DNA from: a virus
Reading direction: 5' to 3' (one strand)
DNA length: 24,963 bases
IMG/VR virus record: IMGVR_UViG_3300025928_000030
Location: 1-24,963 of that record
Position 1 is the stretch's first letter, and each line of letters begins with the position of its first letter. Position numbers and translations under genes: made by a program. Below, one piece after another: positions 15,890 to 22,040 of the stretch. The notes beneath the pieces are model-generated. The model searched no databases. It had not been told where the DNA came from and saw only the letters and a list, made by a program, of their open reading frames with translations.

Positions 15890-16236
15890 TACGCCCCGTG
15901 CGCCCTAGCCATCAGCCTCGGGGACATCTTCCCCGCGAGTGCCTGATGCTGTTCCTTGTCGTCCTGAGCGAGGTACTTGTGCAGCGATGCCAGTGCAGAC
16001 GAGAACACAGCCTTCAGGGCCGGGTCTGTTGCATGGGCGGCGAATGCGAGAAGGTGCTGGGCGGCCTGCTGCGCTACCTGGCGGTCGTTCGACTGGGAGC
16101 CGGAGTTAGCGCTAGGCGGCATCTGGGCGGGCTGGCCGCCGCCGTCTGCGGGCTGGGCGCCGGGAGCCATCGTGACGCTGGGCGGAAGCCCAGCGTGGCC
16201 CTGTGCGGCCTGGAGGATTGCGTCTAGCGGGTTCAA
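15889..16236 (-). CDS. Small protein between terminase and portal (115 aa)
   Basis: The TTG start at 16236 is fixed by AGGAG at 16250-16246, 9 nt upstream; the terminase TAG lies within that TAGGAG. The first 50 residues are Gly/Pro/Gln-rich and probably disordered (MNPLDAILQAAQGHAGLPPS). The C-terminal half is helical and Ala-rich (QQAAQHLLAFAAHATDPALK, SALASLHKYLAQDDKEQHQ). The stop overlaps the portal start. No family is recognised; an assembly cofactor is possible by position. Confidence 0.7.
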   Translation of the reverse strand: MNPLDAILQAAQGHAGLPPSVTMAPGAQPADGGGQPAQMPPSANSGSQSNDRQVAQQAAQHLLAFAAHATDPALKAVFSSALASLHKYLAQDDKEQHQALAGKMSPRLMARAHGA

Positions 16237-16248
16237 GCAGTCTGACTC

Positions 16249-17961
16249 CTATGCGACCCTCTGCCAGGGATACGACGTTTGGGGTTTTCGTTTGGAGCGA
16301 CGCTCCGTGCGGCGTTTGCCGCCGATGTCGCCGTACAGCCGGTACATCTCGAGCGCGATAGCCGCAGCCAACACACGGTCATCGTGGGAACCGGCGCGGG
16401 CTCGCGGTGAGGTTCCGTGGTCGTGGTAGACGAACTCCGACATCTCGTGCAGGAGGTCGTTGGAGACGAAGGGCAGCGTCCGCTCGCGCAGGTGCCGCTC
16501 CAACTGGTTCAGGATCAGCGGGCGCGTCTTCGTGTTCGTCGGGAAGCCGAATGGCTTGGAGATCGGCTTGTCCGGGCGAGACGAGAGAACGTGCCGGTAG
16601 AGCTTCGGGTACGGCCTGCGGCCGGCAGCGCCGTCGCGCAGGGCGATGATTACGGCGTCGCCGTATCCTCCCCCGACCTCGATTGCCAGGAGAGCCGTGT
16701 TGTAGCGCCTGCCGAGGAAATGAAGGTCGCGGGCATATACATCGGCTTCCACGCGGGCGTGGTACTCACATACCAGCTCAGCGCTGGTGAGGTCAACCAC
16801 GTACGCCGCTGAATAATCTGCTCCGCGTCCGGTAGCAACATCGACGCCAATCGCGTACGAATGCCCCAGGTCCGGTTTAGAGAACTCGCGTATACGGCCG
16901 TTGTCGCTCTCCTTGATTGCGACACGAGCAGGTCCAGCAGCTTCAAAGTCGTACCTCCGTAGCAGCGGCGCTATGCGCTCGCCGTAGTCGTGGAGCGCTT
17001 CCTGGTCAAAGAAAGAGCGATCGGAGAGCGCGAAAGCCTCATGTTCATCACGAGGGAACTGCTCCTGCCTCTTCCAGATCGGAAGTGACTGAACTTCAGG
17101 CTCCTCGTCGTACCATCTTTCGTCACGGTCAGGATGAAGATCAAACGGAAGGAAAACGCGGTGATAGCCAACATCCTCTGCCTGTGTCCACAGACGGTGA
17201 AACTCGTTACCGTCACCCGTTTCAGGATTGCTCCTTCCGTTCGCAGTGGAAATCAGATTGATCTTCGCGTTGCCCGCAGCAGGCTCGATAGCCGCCGGAT
17301 TGAAAAGCAACTGCTCGATGTGTGCGGCCTCGTCGCCGAGCACGCGGCGAACTGAACGGCCGTGGCCTGAGCTGGCCGCAGAAGTCATCGGCACGATCTC
17401 GGAGAAGGACCCGTTGGCAAACTTCAGCACCACGCCGTCACGACCGGGGCGGTCTGCCTTGCCCTCCGCAGGCTTGTTGACAAGAATCGGGCCCGTTTTC
17501 TTGCCAGCCGGGACTTTCTCCAGCAGCCAGGGCGGCAGGCTGTTGTAGAGAATCCACCAGCGGCGCACGTTGTCCACCGCTTCGTCCTCGCGCTGCCGGA
17601 ACAACAGCGAGGTCGTACCGGGCATCAGGATGGCCTCGGCCACATCGACAGCCAGGTGAATCCAGGTGTCGCCGATCTGGCGGCCCTTGAGGTGGATCGT
17701 CCGCTTGTGCTGTAGGGCGTGATCCACGACCCACCTCTGCCAGCGCCAGTTCTTGTCCCTTGCACGGAGCTTGTTGCCGTCCAGCCACACCTCGCCGGGC
17801 TCGAGCGGGGCCTTGATGTGCTCGAACGTGAAGCGGTCGCCTGTCCGCTGATCGACCGCAGACATCAGCGAGATCAGGCACGGGATGTCCTTGTCGCGGA
17901 AGACGCGGCGACGGACGATCTCGCGCTCCGCTATCTGGCGGCGCGCGGTCTGCGCGTCCAC
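16249..17961 (-). CDS. terL: Terminase large subunit (570 aa)
   Basis: The ATPase domain has a Walker A-like KGRQIGDT (92-99) that lacks the classical GxxxxGK[ST] form, as in several phage terminases; Walker B VLGDEAA (208-214); and the coupling motif ISTANG (237-242). The RNase H-like nuclease has IGVDVATGRGADYS (Asp374), LAIEVGGGYGD (Glu428) and SHDDRVLAAA (Asp527/528), giving the acidic triad. It packages DNA at the portal. Start GTG at 17961 overlaps the upstream stop (TAGTG) with GGGG a few bases before. No obvious small-terminase partner is seen nearby; the zinc-knuckle gene upstream is one candidate by position. Confidence 0.95.
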   Translation of the reverse strand: MDAQTARRQIAEREIVRRRVFRDKDIPCLISLMSAVDQRTGDRFTFEHIKAPLEPGEVWLDGNKLRARDKNWRWQRWVVDHALQHKRTIHLKGRQIGDTWIHLAVDVAEAILMPGTTSLLFRQREDEAVDNVRRWWILYNSLPPWLLEKVPAGKKTGPILVNKPAEGKADRPGRDGVVLKFANGSFSEIVPMTSAASSGHGRSVRRVLGDEAAHIEQLLFNPAAIEPAAGNAKINLISTANGRSNPETGDGNEFHRLWTQAEDVGYHRVFLPFDLHPDRDERWYDEEPEVQSLPIWKRQEQFPRDEHEAFALSDRSFFDQEALHDYGERIAPLLRRYDFEAAGPARVAIKESDNGRIREFSKPDLGHSYAIGVDVATGRGADYSAAYVVDLTSAELVCEYHARVEADVYARDLHFLGRRYNTALLAIEVGGGYGDAVIIALRDGAAGRRPYPKLYRHVLSSRPDKPISKPFGFPTNTKTRPLILNQLERHLRERTLPFVSNDLLHEMSEFVYHDHGTSPRARAGSHDDRVLAAAIALEMYRLYGDIGGKRRTERRSKRKPQTSYPWQRVA

Positions 17962-18077
17962 TAGTCCCCGTACAGCCGGTGGAACCAGGCGTAGTTCGTC
18001 AGGTGACGGCGCAACTGGAGGAGCCCGTACTCGACCCAGAGGTCGAAGCAGTCGAGGTCGGTGCCGATGTAGCTCAA
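17961..18077 (-). CDS. Small hypothetical protein (38 aa)
   Basis: TTG at 18077 overlaps the TGA of the preceding gene (TTGA), with AAGGGGG 4 nt upstream. The product begins MSYIGTDLDCFDLWVEYG and is rich in aromatic and acidic residues, ending HRLYGD. The stop overlaps the terminase GTG by one base. The tight overlaps at both ends and strong ribosome site support translation; function unknown. Confidence 0.55.
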   Translation of the reverse strand: MSYIGTDLDCFDLWVEYGLLQLRRHLTNYAWFHRLYGD

Positions 18078-18238
18078 CGAGCCCCCTTGTGGCCGTAGAC
18101 GTGCCGCAGAACGTGCCGCTTCTTCGGGTTCTTGTACGCGGGCAGCTTTCGCTCGTCAGTCATCTGCGCCCACTCCTCAGCGAACGGCTGCTTGGTGGCA
18201 AAAGCCCAGCGCTGCTGGGCCTTACTGACGAAGGGCAT
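18074..18238 (-). CDS. Small basic conserved phage protein (54 aa)
   Basis: ATG at 18238; the product begins MPFVSKAQQRWAFATKQPFA and ends with Lys/Arg/His-rich sequence (KNPKKRHVLRHVYGHKG). The opening MPFxSxxQxRxxFA is a recurrent phage small-protein pattern (MPFKSEKQRRYMFA-like) often near terminase or capsid genes; role unknown, a nucleic-acid-binding function is possible from charge. It overlaps the next gene start by 4 nt and the upstream gene by 17 nt. Confidence 0.7.
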   Translation of the reverse strand: MPFVSKAQQRWAFATKQPFAEEWAQMTDERKLPAYKNPKKRHVLRHVYGHKGAR

Positions 18239-18407
18239 TCTCGACCGCTTCAAAGTCGCGGGCGACGCTCATCTTGAAGACCCTGACAGCCTCTTCGGCG
18301 GCCTTCCAAACGCCCCACTCGTTATTGCTTTCGAGCGGCACAGAAACAACCCACGTGCTTCCCTGTTCGCTATCCGTTTCGTCAAGGACGATGCGGACTC
18401 GGCTCAT
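18222..18407 (-). CDS. Small hypothetical protein (61 aa)
   Basis: ATG at 18407 overlaps the TGA of the upstream 88-aa gene (ATGA). The N-terminal half looks beta-like (MSRVRIVLDETDSEQGSTWV), the C-terminal half helical and acidic (AAEEAVRVFKMSVARDFEAV). It overlaps the next gene by 17 nt. No known family. Confidence 0.6.
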   Translation of the reverse strand: MSRVRIVLDETDSEQGSTWVVSVPLESNNEWGVWKAAEEAVRVFKMSVARDFEAVENALRQ

Positions 18408-18670
18408 CCGCTCACGGGAGTAGAGACGTTCTTGTCGTCGCCGATCTTCAGCGTTCCCGGCATCGCCGGCAGCGCAGCAACCTCGAAGGACCCGCCGACC
18501 TGGACGGACGGTACGTTGCCCGACTGGGCGTTCGCCTTGCCGCCGTCCTTGCCATACGACAGCTCATTGATGCTCGAACTGGGCGTATACGACGCCTTCG
18601 AGCCGCTCGGCATCGGATGCGGAGCCTTCTTCGTGTACGGAGCAGTCTCCGCAGTCGTCTTACTCGCCAT
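18404..18670 (-). CDS. Ser/Pro/Lys-rich hypothetical protein (88 aa)
   Basis: ATG at 18670 with GGGAGGAAGA directly upstream. The N-terminal 60 residues are low-complexity and probably disordered (SKTTAETAPYTKKAPHPM, SYTPSSSINELSYG). The end has a compact VQVGGSFEVAALPAMPG segment. The TGA overlaps the next ATG by 4 nt. It may be a virion-associated peptide; no family recognised. Confidence 0.65.
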   Translation of the reverse strand: MASKTTAETAPYTKKAPHPMPSGSKASYTPSSSINELSYGKDGGKANAQSGNVPSVQVGGSFEVAALPAMPGTLKIGDDKNVSTPVSG

Positions 18671-18740
18671 TCTTCCTCCCGAATAGACCCTTGAGCCACT
18701 GGATGAGGGGACCCCATCCGAAGCAAGCAGTTACCGTCAT
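18660..18740 (-). CDS. Micropeptide with strong ribosome site (26 aa)
   Basis: ATG at 18740 is preceded by AAGGAGG with a 4-nt spacer, among the best ribosome sites in the window. The peptide, beginning MTVTACFGWGPLIQWLKGLF and ending RKNGE, is amphipathic and hydrophobic with a basic tail. It overlaps the upstream stop (TGATG) and reaches into the next gene's first codons. It may be a real micropeptide or only a coupling device that opens the ribosome site of the next gene. Confidence 0.45.
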   Translation of the reverse strand: MTVTACFGWGPLIQWLKGLFGRKNGE

Positions 18741-18862
18741 CAGTCCTCCTTGGGGTCTTCTTCGGCGAGAGCCTCTTCCAGAAGCTCGATCGCTTTGCCG
18801 TAGTTCTCGAGGAGCAGCTCGTCGTACGCCTGCTCCACCTTGTCGCGCTTACGGGCCGTCAT
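18740..18862 (-). CDS. Small acidic helical protein (40 aa)
   Basis: ATG at 18862; the product starts MTARKRDKVEQAYDELLLEN and ends with an acidic tail (ALAEEDPKED). It reads as one charged helix. It overlaps the upstream gene by 14 nt and its TGA overlaps the next ATG by one base. No family is recognised. It is too short to be listed by many gene finders. Confidence 0.6.
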   Translation of the reverse strand: MTARKRDKVEQAYDELLLENYGKAIELLEEALAEEDPKED

Positions 18863-19034
18863 AGCCAACCGGAGCAGTGCCGATCGTCTTGGCGTCTGCG
18901 TACGGGATCTTGGCGGGGCCGGAAATCTGAGTCACCTCTTCCGGCGTCGGGCCGGCGTTGCCGACACACGAGTCCATCGGCAGGCTGTAGTCCGGGTCGT
19001 TCATGTCCATGTTCTGGTCGCCGCTGATGGGCAT
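18849..19034 (-). CDS. Small hypothetical protein (61 aa)
   Basis: ATG at 19034 directly follows the stop of the upstream gene. The product is Pro/Asp/Gly-rich (MPISGDQNMDMNDPDYSLPM, then TPEEVTQISGPAKIPYADAK) and lacks obvious secondary structure or transmembrane segments. Operon position is upstream of terminase. Function unknown. Confidence 0.65.
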   Translation of the reverse strand: MPISGDQNMDMNDPDYSLPMDSCVGNAGPTPEEVTQISGPAKIPYADAKTIGTAPVGYDGP

Positions 19035-19238
19035 CTACTTCCCCTTCTTCTTCGAGACCTTGACGCCCATCTTGGCCGCGCGAGCGTTGATCTTCTTCTT
19101 CGTCGCCGGAGAAGCGAACTTCTCCAACTGGACAGCCTTGCGAGCATGGGCCTTGTCGTTCATCGGGAACGAACGGCCAGGACCCGCAAAAGACTTCTTA
19201 GGCAGCTTCTTCCGCTGCGCCGCCGTCAGCCGTGCCAT
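19035..19238 (-). CDS. Small basic conserved phage protein, DUF6582-like (67 aa)
   Basis: ATG at 19238 with GGAGG 5 nt upstream is preferred over an upstream TTG at 19253. The sequence MARLTAAQRKKLPKKSFAGP and SFPMNDKAHARKAV follows a pattern common in phage/prophage proteins (LPxxxFAxPxxRxYPxxDxxHAxxAL), usually termed DUF6582-like. The C-terminus is a Lys/Arg/Ala-rich helix (TKKKINARAAKMGVKVSKKK). Net charge is strongly positive. The role is unknown; DNA association or head-related function is possible. Confidence 0.7.
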   Translation of the reverse strand: MARLTAAQRKKLPKKSFAGPGRSFPMNDKAHARKAVQLEKFASPATKKKINARAAKMGVKVSKKKGK

Positions 19239-19548
19239 CGGTACCTCCTGCAATCGCTTCCAGTTCTTCGTCGGTCAGTTCCTCGAGCGCTCGTCCGGTC
19301 GTCTTGACCTTCGGCGCCTCCTTGCGTGTCGCAGCCTTGCCCTCGATGCGGTCCCACAATTCCTTGGCAGCGTTGAGCTTCGTCCCCCTGTCGGGAACCA
19401 TCGCCTGCGTCTTCTGACGCTTGCCGCACTCCTTGCAGACGACCTCCACGTACTCCATTCGTGAGCCAGACCGCATCTGGTCAATTAGGGTTTCGCGGAT
19501 CTCCGTCTTTAGCGCCTCGTCGTCGGGCAGAGCGGGCTTAGCGGCCAA
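19198..19548 (-). CDS. Zinc-knuckle protein upstream of terminase (116 aa)
   Basis: TTG at 19548 with GAGGTGAT upstream. A single CKECGKRQ pair (Cys38/Cys41) follows VEVV. Flanking helices (RETLIDQMRSGSRME, KLNAAKELWDRIEGK) resemble small phage proteins encoded before terminase, sometimes called terminase small-subunit-like, but only one CxxC pair is present so zinc binding would need a dimer or other ligands. The C-terminus is acidic and Gly/Ala-rich. It overlaps the next gene by 41 nt. Small terminase is a hypothesis from position only. Confidence 0.65.
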   Translation of the reverse strand: MAAKPALPDDEALKTEIRETLIDQMRSGSRMEYVEVVCKECGKRQKTQAMVPDRGTKLNAAKELWDRIEGKAATRKEAPKVKTTGRALEELTDEELEAIAGGTDGTADGGAAEEAA

Positions 19549-19559
19549 TGTTCATCACC

Positions 19560-19715
19560 TCACTGGGAAAGCATCGGGCGCGGCGTCTCGTAGCCAAAGA
19601 GCGACGCAGGGCTGTACCTGTTCGGAGTCGGGTCAGTGGAAGGGACCCGCATGAAGTCGCTCACCATGTACGCGGCCACGCAGCAGAGTAGAGCGATGAA
19701 CATGACCCGTGCCAT
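19560..19715 (-). CDS. Single-pass membrane protein, first gene of the late block (51 aa)
   Basis: ATG at 19715 has GGAG about 10 nt upstream. Residues 1-18 (MARVMFIALLCCVAAYMV) form a hydrophobic segment, either signal peptide or N-terminal anchor; the rest is polar and Pro/Ser-rich (PSTDPTPNRYSPASLFGYE). CC at 11-12 could be a lipobox-like or exposed cysteine pair, but no clear LxxC site is present. It is the most upstream gene of the minus-strand block. Role unknown; holin-like or envelope roles are possible but unsupported. Confidence 0.6.
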   Translation of the reverse strand: MARVMFIALLCCVAAYMVSDFMRVPSTDPTPNRYSPASLFGYETPRPMLSQ

Positions 19716-20233
19716 CAGTACACCGCTCCATCAGTACGTAGTCGCGCGGAAGGACCCGTGCAGCGCGGAATCCTGCGTGTATTGCGGCAGAAGGGGCCCG
19801 CAGATTTGAGACTCTAAGTCGTTCGCGTGTCACGGGGGCAGGGGCTGCTTGTCACGGTCGGGCATCGGCTTTCGAGCTGCCGGCATCGCATTGCATGCAT
19901 ATGACCATGGCATGCGTGCAGGAACTCCCTGCTCATGACGCATTCGAGGGGTGAACGATAGACCGCTTCGCTTCTGCCCTGGCCGTGCTGTACCTCTAAT
20001 ACGCGCGCGCGTGACGCGCGGTAGTGCTGCTGTTGCGGCTGAGATACGTTACGCGGCCTTTCGGCCGTACGGACTGCTTACCGCTTACCGCGCTCCATGC
20101 TCGCCGTTACGTCGCGCACCCATGCGTTCCACTGGCACGACCACGGCAGCAGCAGCGCTCGCCTCACCCTCATAGCCATACGTCCTCCCTGCGTTGCCTT
20201 AGTCCCCCTTAGGGGCTCATAGCGTGGTAGTGC

Positions 20234-20276
20234 CGTATTCCTGGCCGCGTATTCCCGCTTGACCAGGCCGTATTCC
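20234..20276 (+). repeat. Three CGTATTCC direct repeats upstream of the promoter
   Basis: CGTATTCC starts at 20234, 20248 and 20269, with shared flanks (CCGTATTCCYG in two, GCGTATTCCCG in one). Spacings are 14 and 21 nt, the latter two helical turns. They lie 20-60 nt before the -35 box at 20296, the place for activator or repressor sites. A related CGTATTC also lies at 20497, just before the first gene's ribosome box. Confidence 0.55.
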
Positions 20277-20295
20277 CGACTTTTGTAAAATCCGC

Positions 20296-20324
20296 TTGAC
20301 GTACTCGCCTGCCTGTGTCATAGT
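20296..20324 (+). promoter_or_regulatory. Sigma70-type promoter for the plus-strand block
   Basis: TTGACG (20296-20301), 17-nt spacer, CATAGT (20319-20324). Five of six -35 bases and four of six -10 bases match the consensus. Transcription would start near 20331 and run about 200 nt before the first gene. A second TTGACC at 20259 has no well-spaced -10 box (TAAAAT at 20286 is 21 nt away). Confidence 0.65.
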
Positions 20325-20491
20325 CTCCCCAGCGAGTGAGTACACCACGACGGTAACCGAAGGTCGCAGGACGCTCACTAGTCAGAAGCCGGGACGTGCC
20401 GAACATGGTGACGCCGCTTAGCTGGCTCTAAGGCTTCCCGACATCGGACGTAAGAGACGTGGGCGGGGGTAATCGCAAGCTAGTCAGCTCT

Positions 20492-20521
20492 GGGGGCGTA
20501 TTCACAACCCCTGGAGAGGAG
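20492..20521 (+). promoter_or_regulatory. Translation-start module A (stem-loop plus CCTGGAGAGGAG)
   Basis: The box CCTGGAGAGGAG (20510-20521) is 6 nt before ATG 20528. A short GGGG/CCCC stem (20493-20496, 20508-20511) with an 11-nt loop touches the 5' edge of the box. This is the weakest stem of the five modules. Confidence 0.65.
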
Positions 20522-20527
20522 TACACC

Positions 20528-20698
20528 ATGGCCTATCGGCCTTGCGGCTGCTACGTCGGCACTAACGGCGCAGTAGTCATCCGTTGCTCGAGGCACGGCG
20601 CTAAGCAGTGGCACGAAGGCGGCAAACAGCAGCCTGTCACGCATCCGGACGAGAAGCGCGCGCAGGACATACGCACTATCGAGCTGCTCGGCGCATAG
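20528..20698 (+). CDS. Small Cys-containing hypothetical protein (56 aa)
   Basis: ATG at 20528 follows the module A box; an in-frame upstream ATG at 20459 lacks a ribosome site. The product begins MAYRPCGCYVGTNGAVVIRC and then CSRHGAKQWHEGGKQQ; Cys6, Cys8, Cys20 and His23 could bind a metal ion in a small ribbon. The C-terminus is helical (DEKRAQDIRTIELLG). It is the first gene of the plus-strand block and probably among the early products. Function unknown. Confidence 0.75.
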   Translation: MAYRPCGCYVGTNGAVVIRCSRHGAKQWHEGGKQQPVTHPDEKRAQDIRTIELLGA

Positions 20699-20701
20699 CG
20701 G

Positions 20702-20722
20702 GGGCGCGCAGGATGCGCGCCC
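20702..20722 (+). terminator. Perfect 9-bp stem-loop after the first plus-strand gene
   Basis: GGGCGCGCA, loop GGA, TGCGCGCCC, starting 3 nt after the stop. There is no T-run behind it, so it may act as an mRNA-stability or processing stem rather than an intrinsic terminator. Confidence 0.45.
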
Positions 20723-20791
20723 AGAGCTGACTAGCTGACCCTTCTCCCTCCAGACGGGATAACGTGGCCGGTCGTATCTTGGCCGGCCGTT

Positions 20792-20857
20792 CCCGCGAGC
20801 GTCGGTCTAACCGGCGTTGGCGGGAGCGCATACTGCGTTCCGTTCCCTGGAGAGGAG
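20792..20857 (+). promoter_or_regulatory. Translation-start module B (two overlapping stem-loops plus box)
   Basis: Stem 1: CCCGC (20792-20796)/GCGGG (20820-20824) with inner CGTCGGT-CTA-ACCGGCG (20800-20816). Stem 2: GGAGCGCA (20823-20830)/TGCGTTCC (20834-20841). They share bases 20823-20824, so both cannot be complete at once. The box CCTGGAGAGGAG follows at 20846-20857, 8 nt before ATG 20866. Confidence 0.65.
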
Positions 20858-20865
20858 CTGTCACT

Positions 20866-21315
20866 ATGTCCACAGCAACAGAGCTGGACGAGCGCGACCT
20901 GGAGATTTTTAGCCAGCGCTTCCATCGTCTACAGGACAAGCACGGGCCTCGCGTTGGCGACTTCGTACGCTTCGCCGATGGTCACGAGGAGCGCATTTCG
21001 CACATCTGGCCCGATGGTGTCCAAACCTCAGAGGGCGGCTCGTTCTATCTTGGCGATGGCTACTGCTCGTTTAGTGGTGGCCTGAATACCGCCATCCCTA
21101 CGGATGAACTGGAATACCGCGCAGAGCACAAGCGGGGCTCGGTCTGGTTCTTCCATCACGACCACTTCACGGCACACAACGGCGTCACGACTGACCTGGA
21201 TTTCAGGGTCTATGAAGTGAACGGAGTCCGTGAGCGCATTCGCGGTCTTGGTCGTGAGTGGTGGAGTGACTACGTACCGGGCGAGACAGTCGCTCCGGTG
21301 CGCGTTCTTGGCTGA
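20866..21315 (+). CDS. Conserved hypothetical protein with HIWPDGVQTS motif (149 aa)
   Basis: ATG at 20866 follows module B; the open frame extends back to 20764 but lacks another ribosome site. After a charged N-terminal helix (residues 1-27), VGDFVRFADGHEERISHIWP, DGVQTSEGGSFYLGDGYCSF and SGGLNTAIP give a beta-rich domain. VWFFHHDHFTAHNGVTTDLD and FRVYEV follow. This pattern (GDxVxFxDG...HIWPDGVQTSxGGSFYLG...VWFFHHDHxxAHNG) is one I recall from uncharacterised actinobacterial and actinophage proteins; no catalytic function is established. His clusters could bind metal. Confidence 0.8.
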   Translation: MSTATELDERDLEIFSQRFHRLQDKHGPRVGDFVRFADGHEERISHIWPDGVQTSEGGSFYLGDGYCSFSGGLNTAIPTDELEYRAEHKRGSVWFFHHDHFTAHNGVTTDLDFRVYEVNGVRERIRGLGREWWSDYVPGETVAPVRVLG

Positions 21316-21321
21316 CCCTGC

Positions 21322-21378
21322 GGCTGCGAGCTTCGCGGCCGGAGCGTCACGCTCCGTAAGTACACCCTGGAGAAGGAG
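21322..21378 (+). promoter_or_regulatory. Translation-start module C (tandem stem-loops plus box)
   Basis: Stem 1: GGCTGCGA-GCT-TCGCGGCC (21322-21340, one G-U). Stem 2: CGGAGCG-TCA-CGCTCCG (21340-21356). The box CCTGGAGAAGGAG is at 21366-21378, 6 nt before ATG 21385. The stop of the preceding gene lies 6 nt before stem 1. Confidence 0.7.
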
Positions 21379-21384
21379 CACATC

Positions 21385-21585
21385 ATGGAAACAGACCATG
21401 CGCCACTAGGCGAGGTCGCGTTTCGTGCCGAGCCCAGAGACCTGCTCGGCTCCGCCGAAAGCATCTGTGGCTATGCCGTCAATCTACCGGCCGATATCGC
21501 GGCCGTGCTCGATGACGACGCGCGATGGTACGAGGGCTTCGCCCGGACGCTGCAAGAGATCAGGAACCAGCCGTGTTGTGGCTGA
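21385..21585 (+). CDS. Small acidic hypothetical protein (66 aa)
   Basis: ATG at 21385 follows module C. Product begins METDHAPLGEVAFRAEPRDL and is acidic, with helical segments (LPADIAAVLDDDARWYEGF, RTLQEIRNQP), ending in CCG. No domain is recognised. It overlaps the next gene by 13 nt, so the two are probably co-translated. Confidence 0.7.
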   Translation: METDHAPLGEVAFRAEPRDLLGSAESICGYAVNLPADIAAVLDDDARWYEGFARTLQEIRNQPCCG

Positions 21586-21740
21586 ACCGACCTAGGGCAT
21601 CACGCGATATCTCGCTCCAGGTCGTGGACGATGACGGCGTAGCAGTCGCCGTCGTGCTTGTCCGTACGTCTAGCGAGGAGGTGAATATCGAGCTACAGCG
21701 GATCGAGGACGATCCGCGCATCGTGTTCGTCGTTCCCTAG
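21573..21740 (+). CDS. Small hypothetical protein (55 aa)
   Basis: GTG at 21573 with AGGA 7 nt upstream inside the end of the previous gene; the open frame extends to 21525 but without a ribosome site. The product starts MLWLNRPRASRDISLQVVDD and is mostly beta-like (VAVAVVLVRTSSEEVNIEL, PRIVFVVP). It lacks its own CCTGGAGA box, consistent with coupling to the preceding gene. Confidence 0.6.
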   Translation: MLWLNRPRASRDISLQVVDDDGVAVAVVLVRTSSEEVNIELQRIEDDPRIVFVVP

Positions 21741-21768
21741 CTGATTCTCAGCGGCCCGTATCCGCAGC

Positions 21769-21835
21769 GTTAGCCACGGCTGACCGACTGCCATGCGGGC
21801 CGGTGCGAATGAGTCGCACCGTACCTGGAGAGGAG
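21769..21835 (+). promoter_or_regulatory. Translation-start module D (tandem stem-loops plus box)
   Basis: Stem 1: GTTAGC-CACG-GCTGAC (21769-21784, one G-U). Stem 2: CGGTGCGA-ATGAG-TCGCACCG (21801-21821), perfect 8 bp. The box CCTGGAGAGGAG is at 21824-21835, just upstream of the ATGs at 21839 and 21842. Confidence 0.7.
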
Positions 21836-21841
21836 TCAATG

Positions 21842-22036
21842 ATGGTGGACGAGGACCGCGTTCTGAATGCGCTCGACTGTCTGGAAGTCATCGCCAGAGA
21901 GGCTGGAAACTTCCTCAAGAATCCGAGCGAGACCAACCGTAACTTCCTCGAGGACGCGCTAACCAAGTACGAAAGCGGCGACGCTTACGACTTCGTGAGC
22001 GACAGTCTGTACAGAGGAAGCGAGCGAATCATCTGA
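21842..22036 (+). CDS. Small helical hypothetical protein (64 aa)
   Basis: ATG at 21842 is 6 nt after the box, matching the spacing in modules A and C; ATG at 21839 (3 nt) and GTG at 21845 are alternatives. The product is acidic and helical (VDEDRVLNALDCLEVIAREA, then NFLEDALTKYESGDAYDFV). No domain is recognised. Length and composition resemble small phage early proteins of unknown function. Confidence 0.7.
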   Translation: MVDEDRVLNALDCLEVIAREAGNFLKNPSETNRNFLEDALTKYESGDAYDFVSDSLYRGSERII

Positions 22037-22040
22037 CTAG

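Larger units (their letters stand above)
19716..20527. other. 812-nt regulatory gap between divergent blocks
   Basis: No coding frame with a credible ribosome site. It contains two TGTCACG copies (19828 and 19850), a palindrome-rich patch (GCATGC...CATATG...CCATGG...GCATGC, 19890-19917), GC-rich alternation (20001-20021), a CGGCC-TTTC-GGCCG hairpin near 20060, a CCCC-TTA-GGGG hairpin (20205-20215), three CGTATTCC repeats and a sigma70-like promoter. A transcript from that promoter would have a roughly 200-nt leader with AGTGAG/CTCACT pairing (20335, 20374). No tRNA or attachment site was recognised. The minus-strand promoter for the late block could not be identified with confidence. Confidence 0.6.

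Noticed and set aside
19790-19840. Possible tRNA or att-like region near TTTGAGACTCTAAG
   Set aside because: No cloverleaf can be built and no integrase is present to support an attachment site.
19951-20175. 74-aa plus-strand frame in the divergent gap
   Set aside because: GTG start without a properly spaced ribosome site, Arg/Ala/Ser composition typical of chance frames, no upstream promoter in place.
20209-20406. 65-aa minus-strand frame in the divergent gap
   Set aside because: No ribosome site, composition of random GC-rich DNA, and it covers the promoter and direct repeats.
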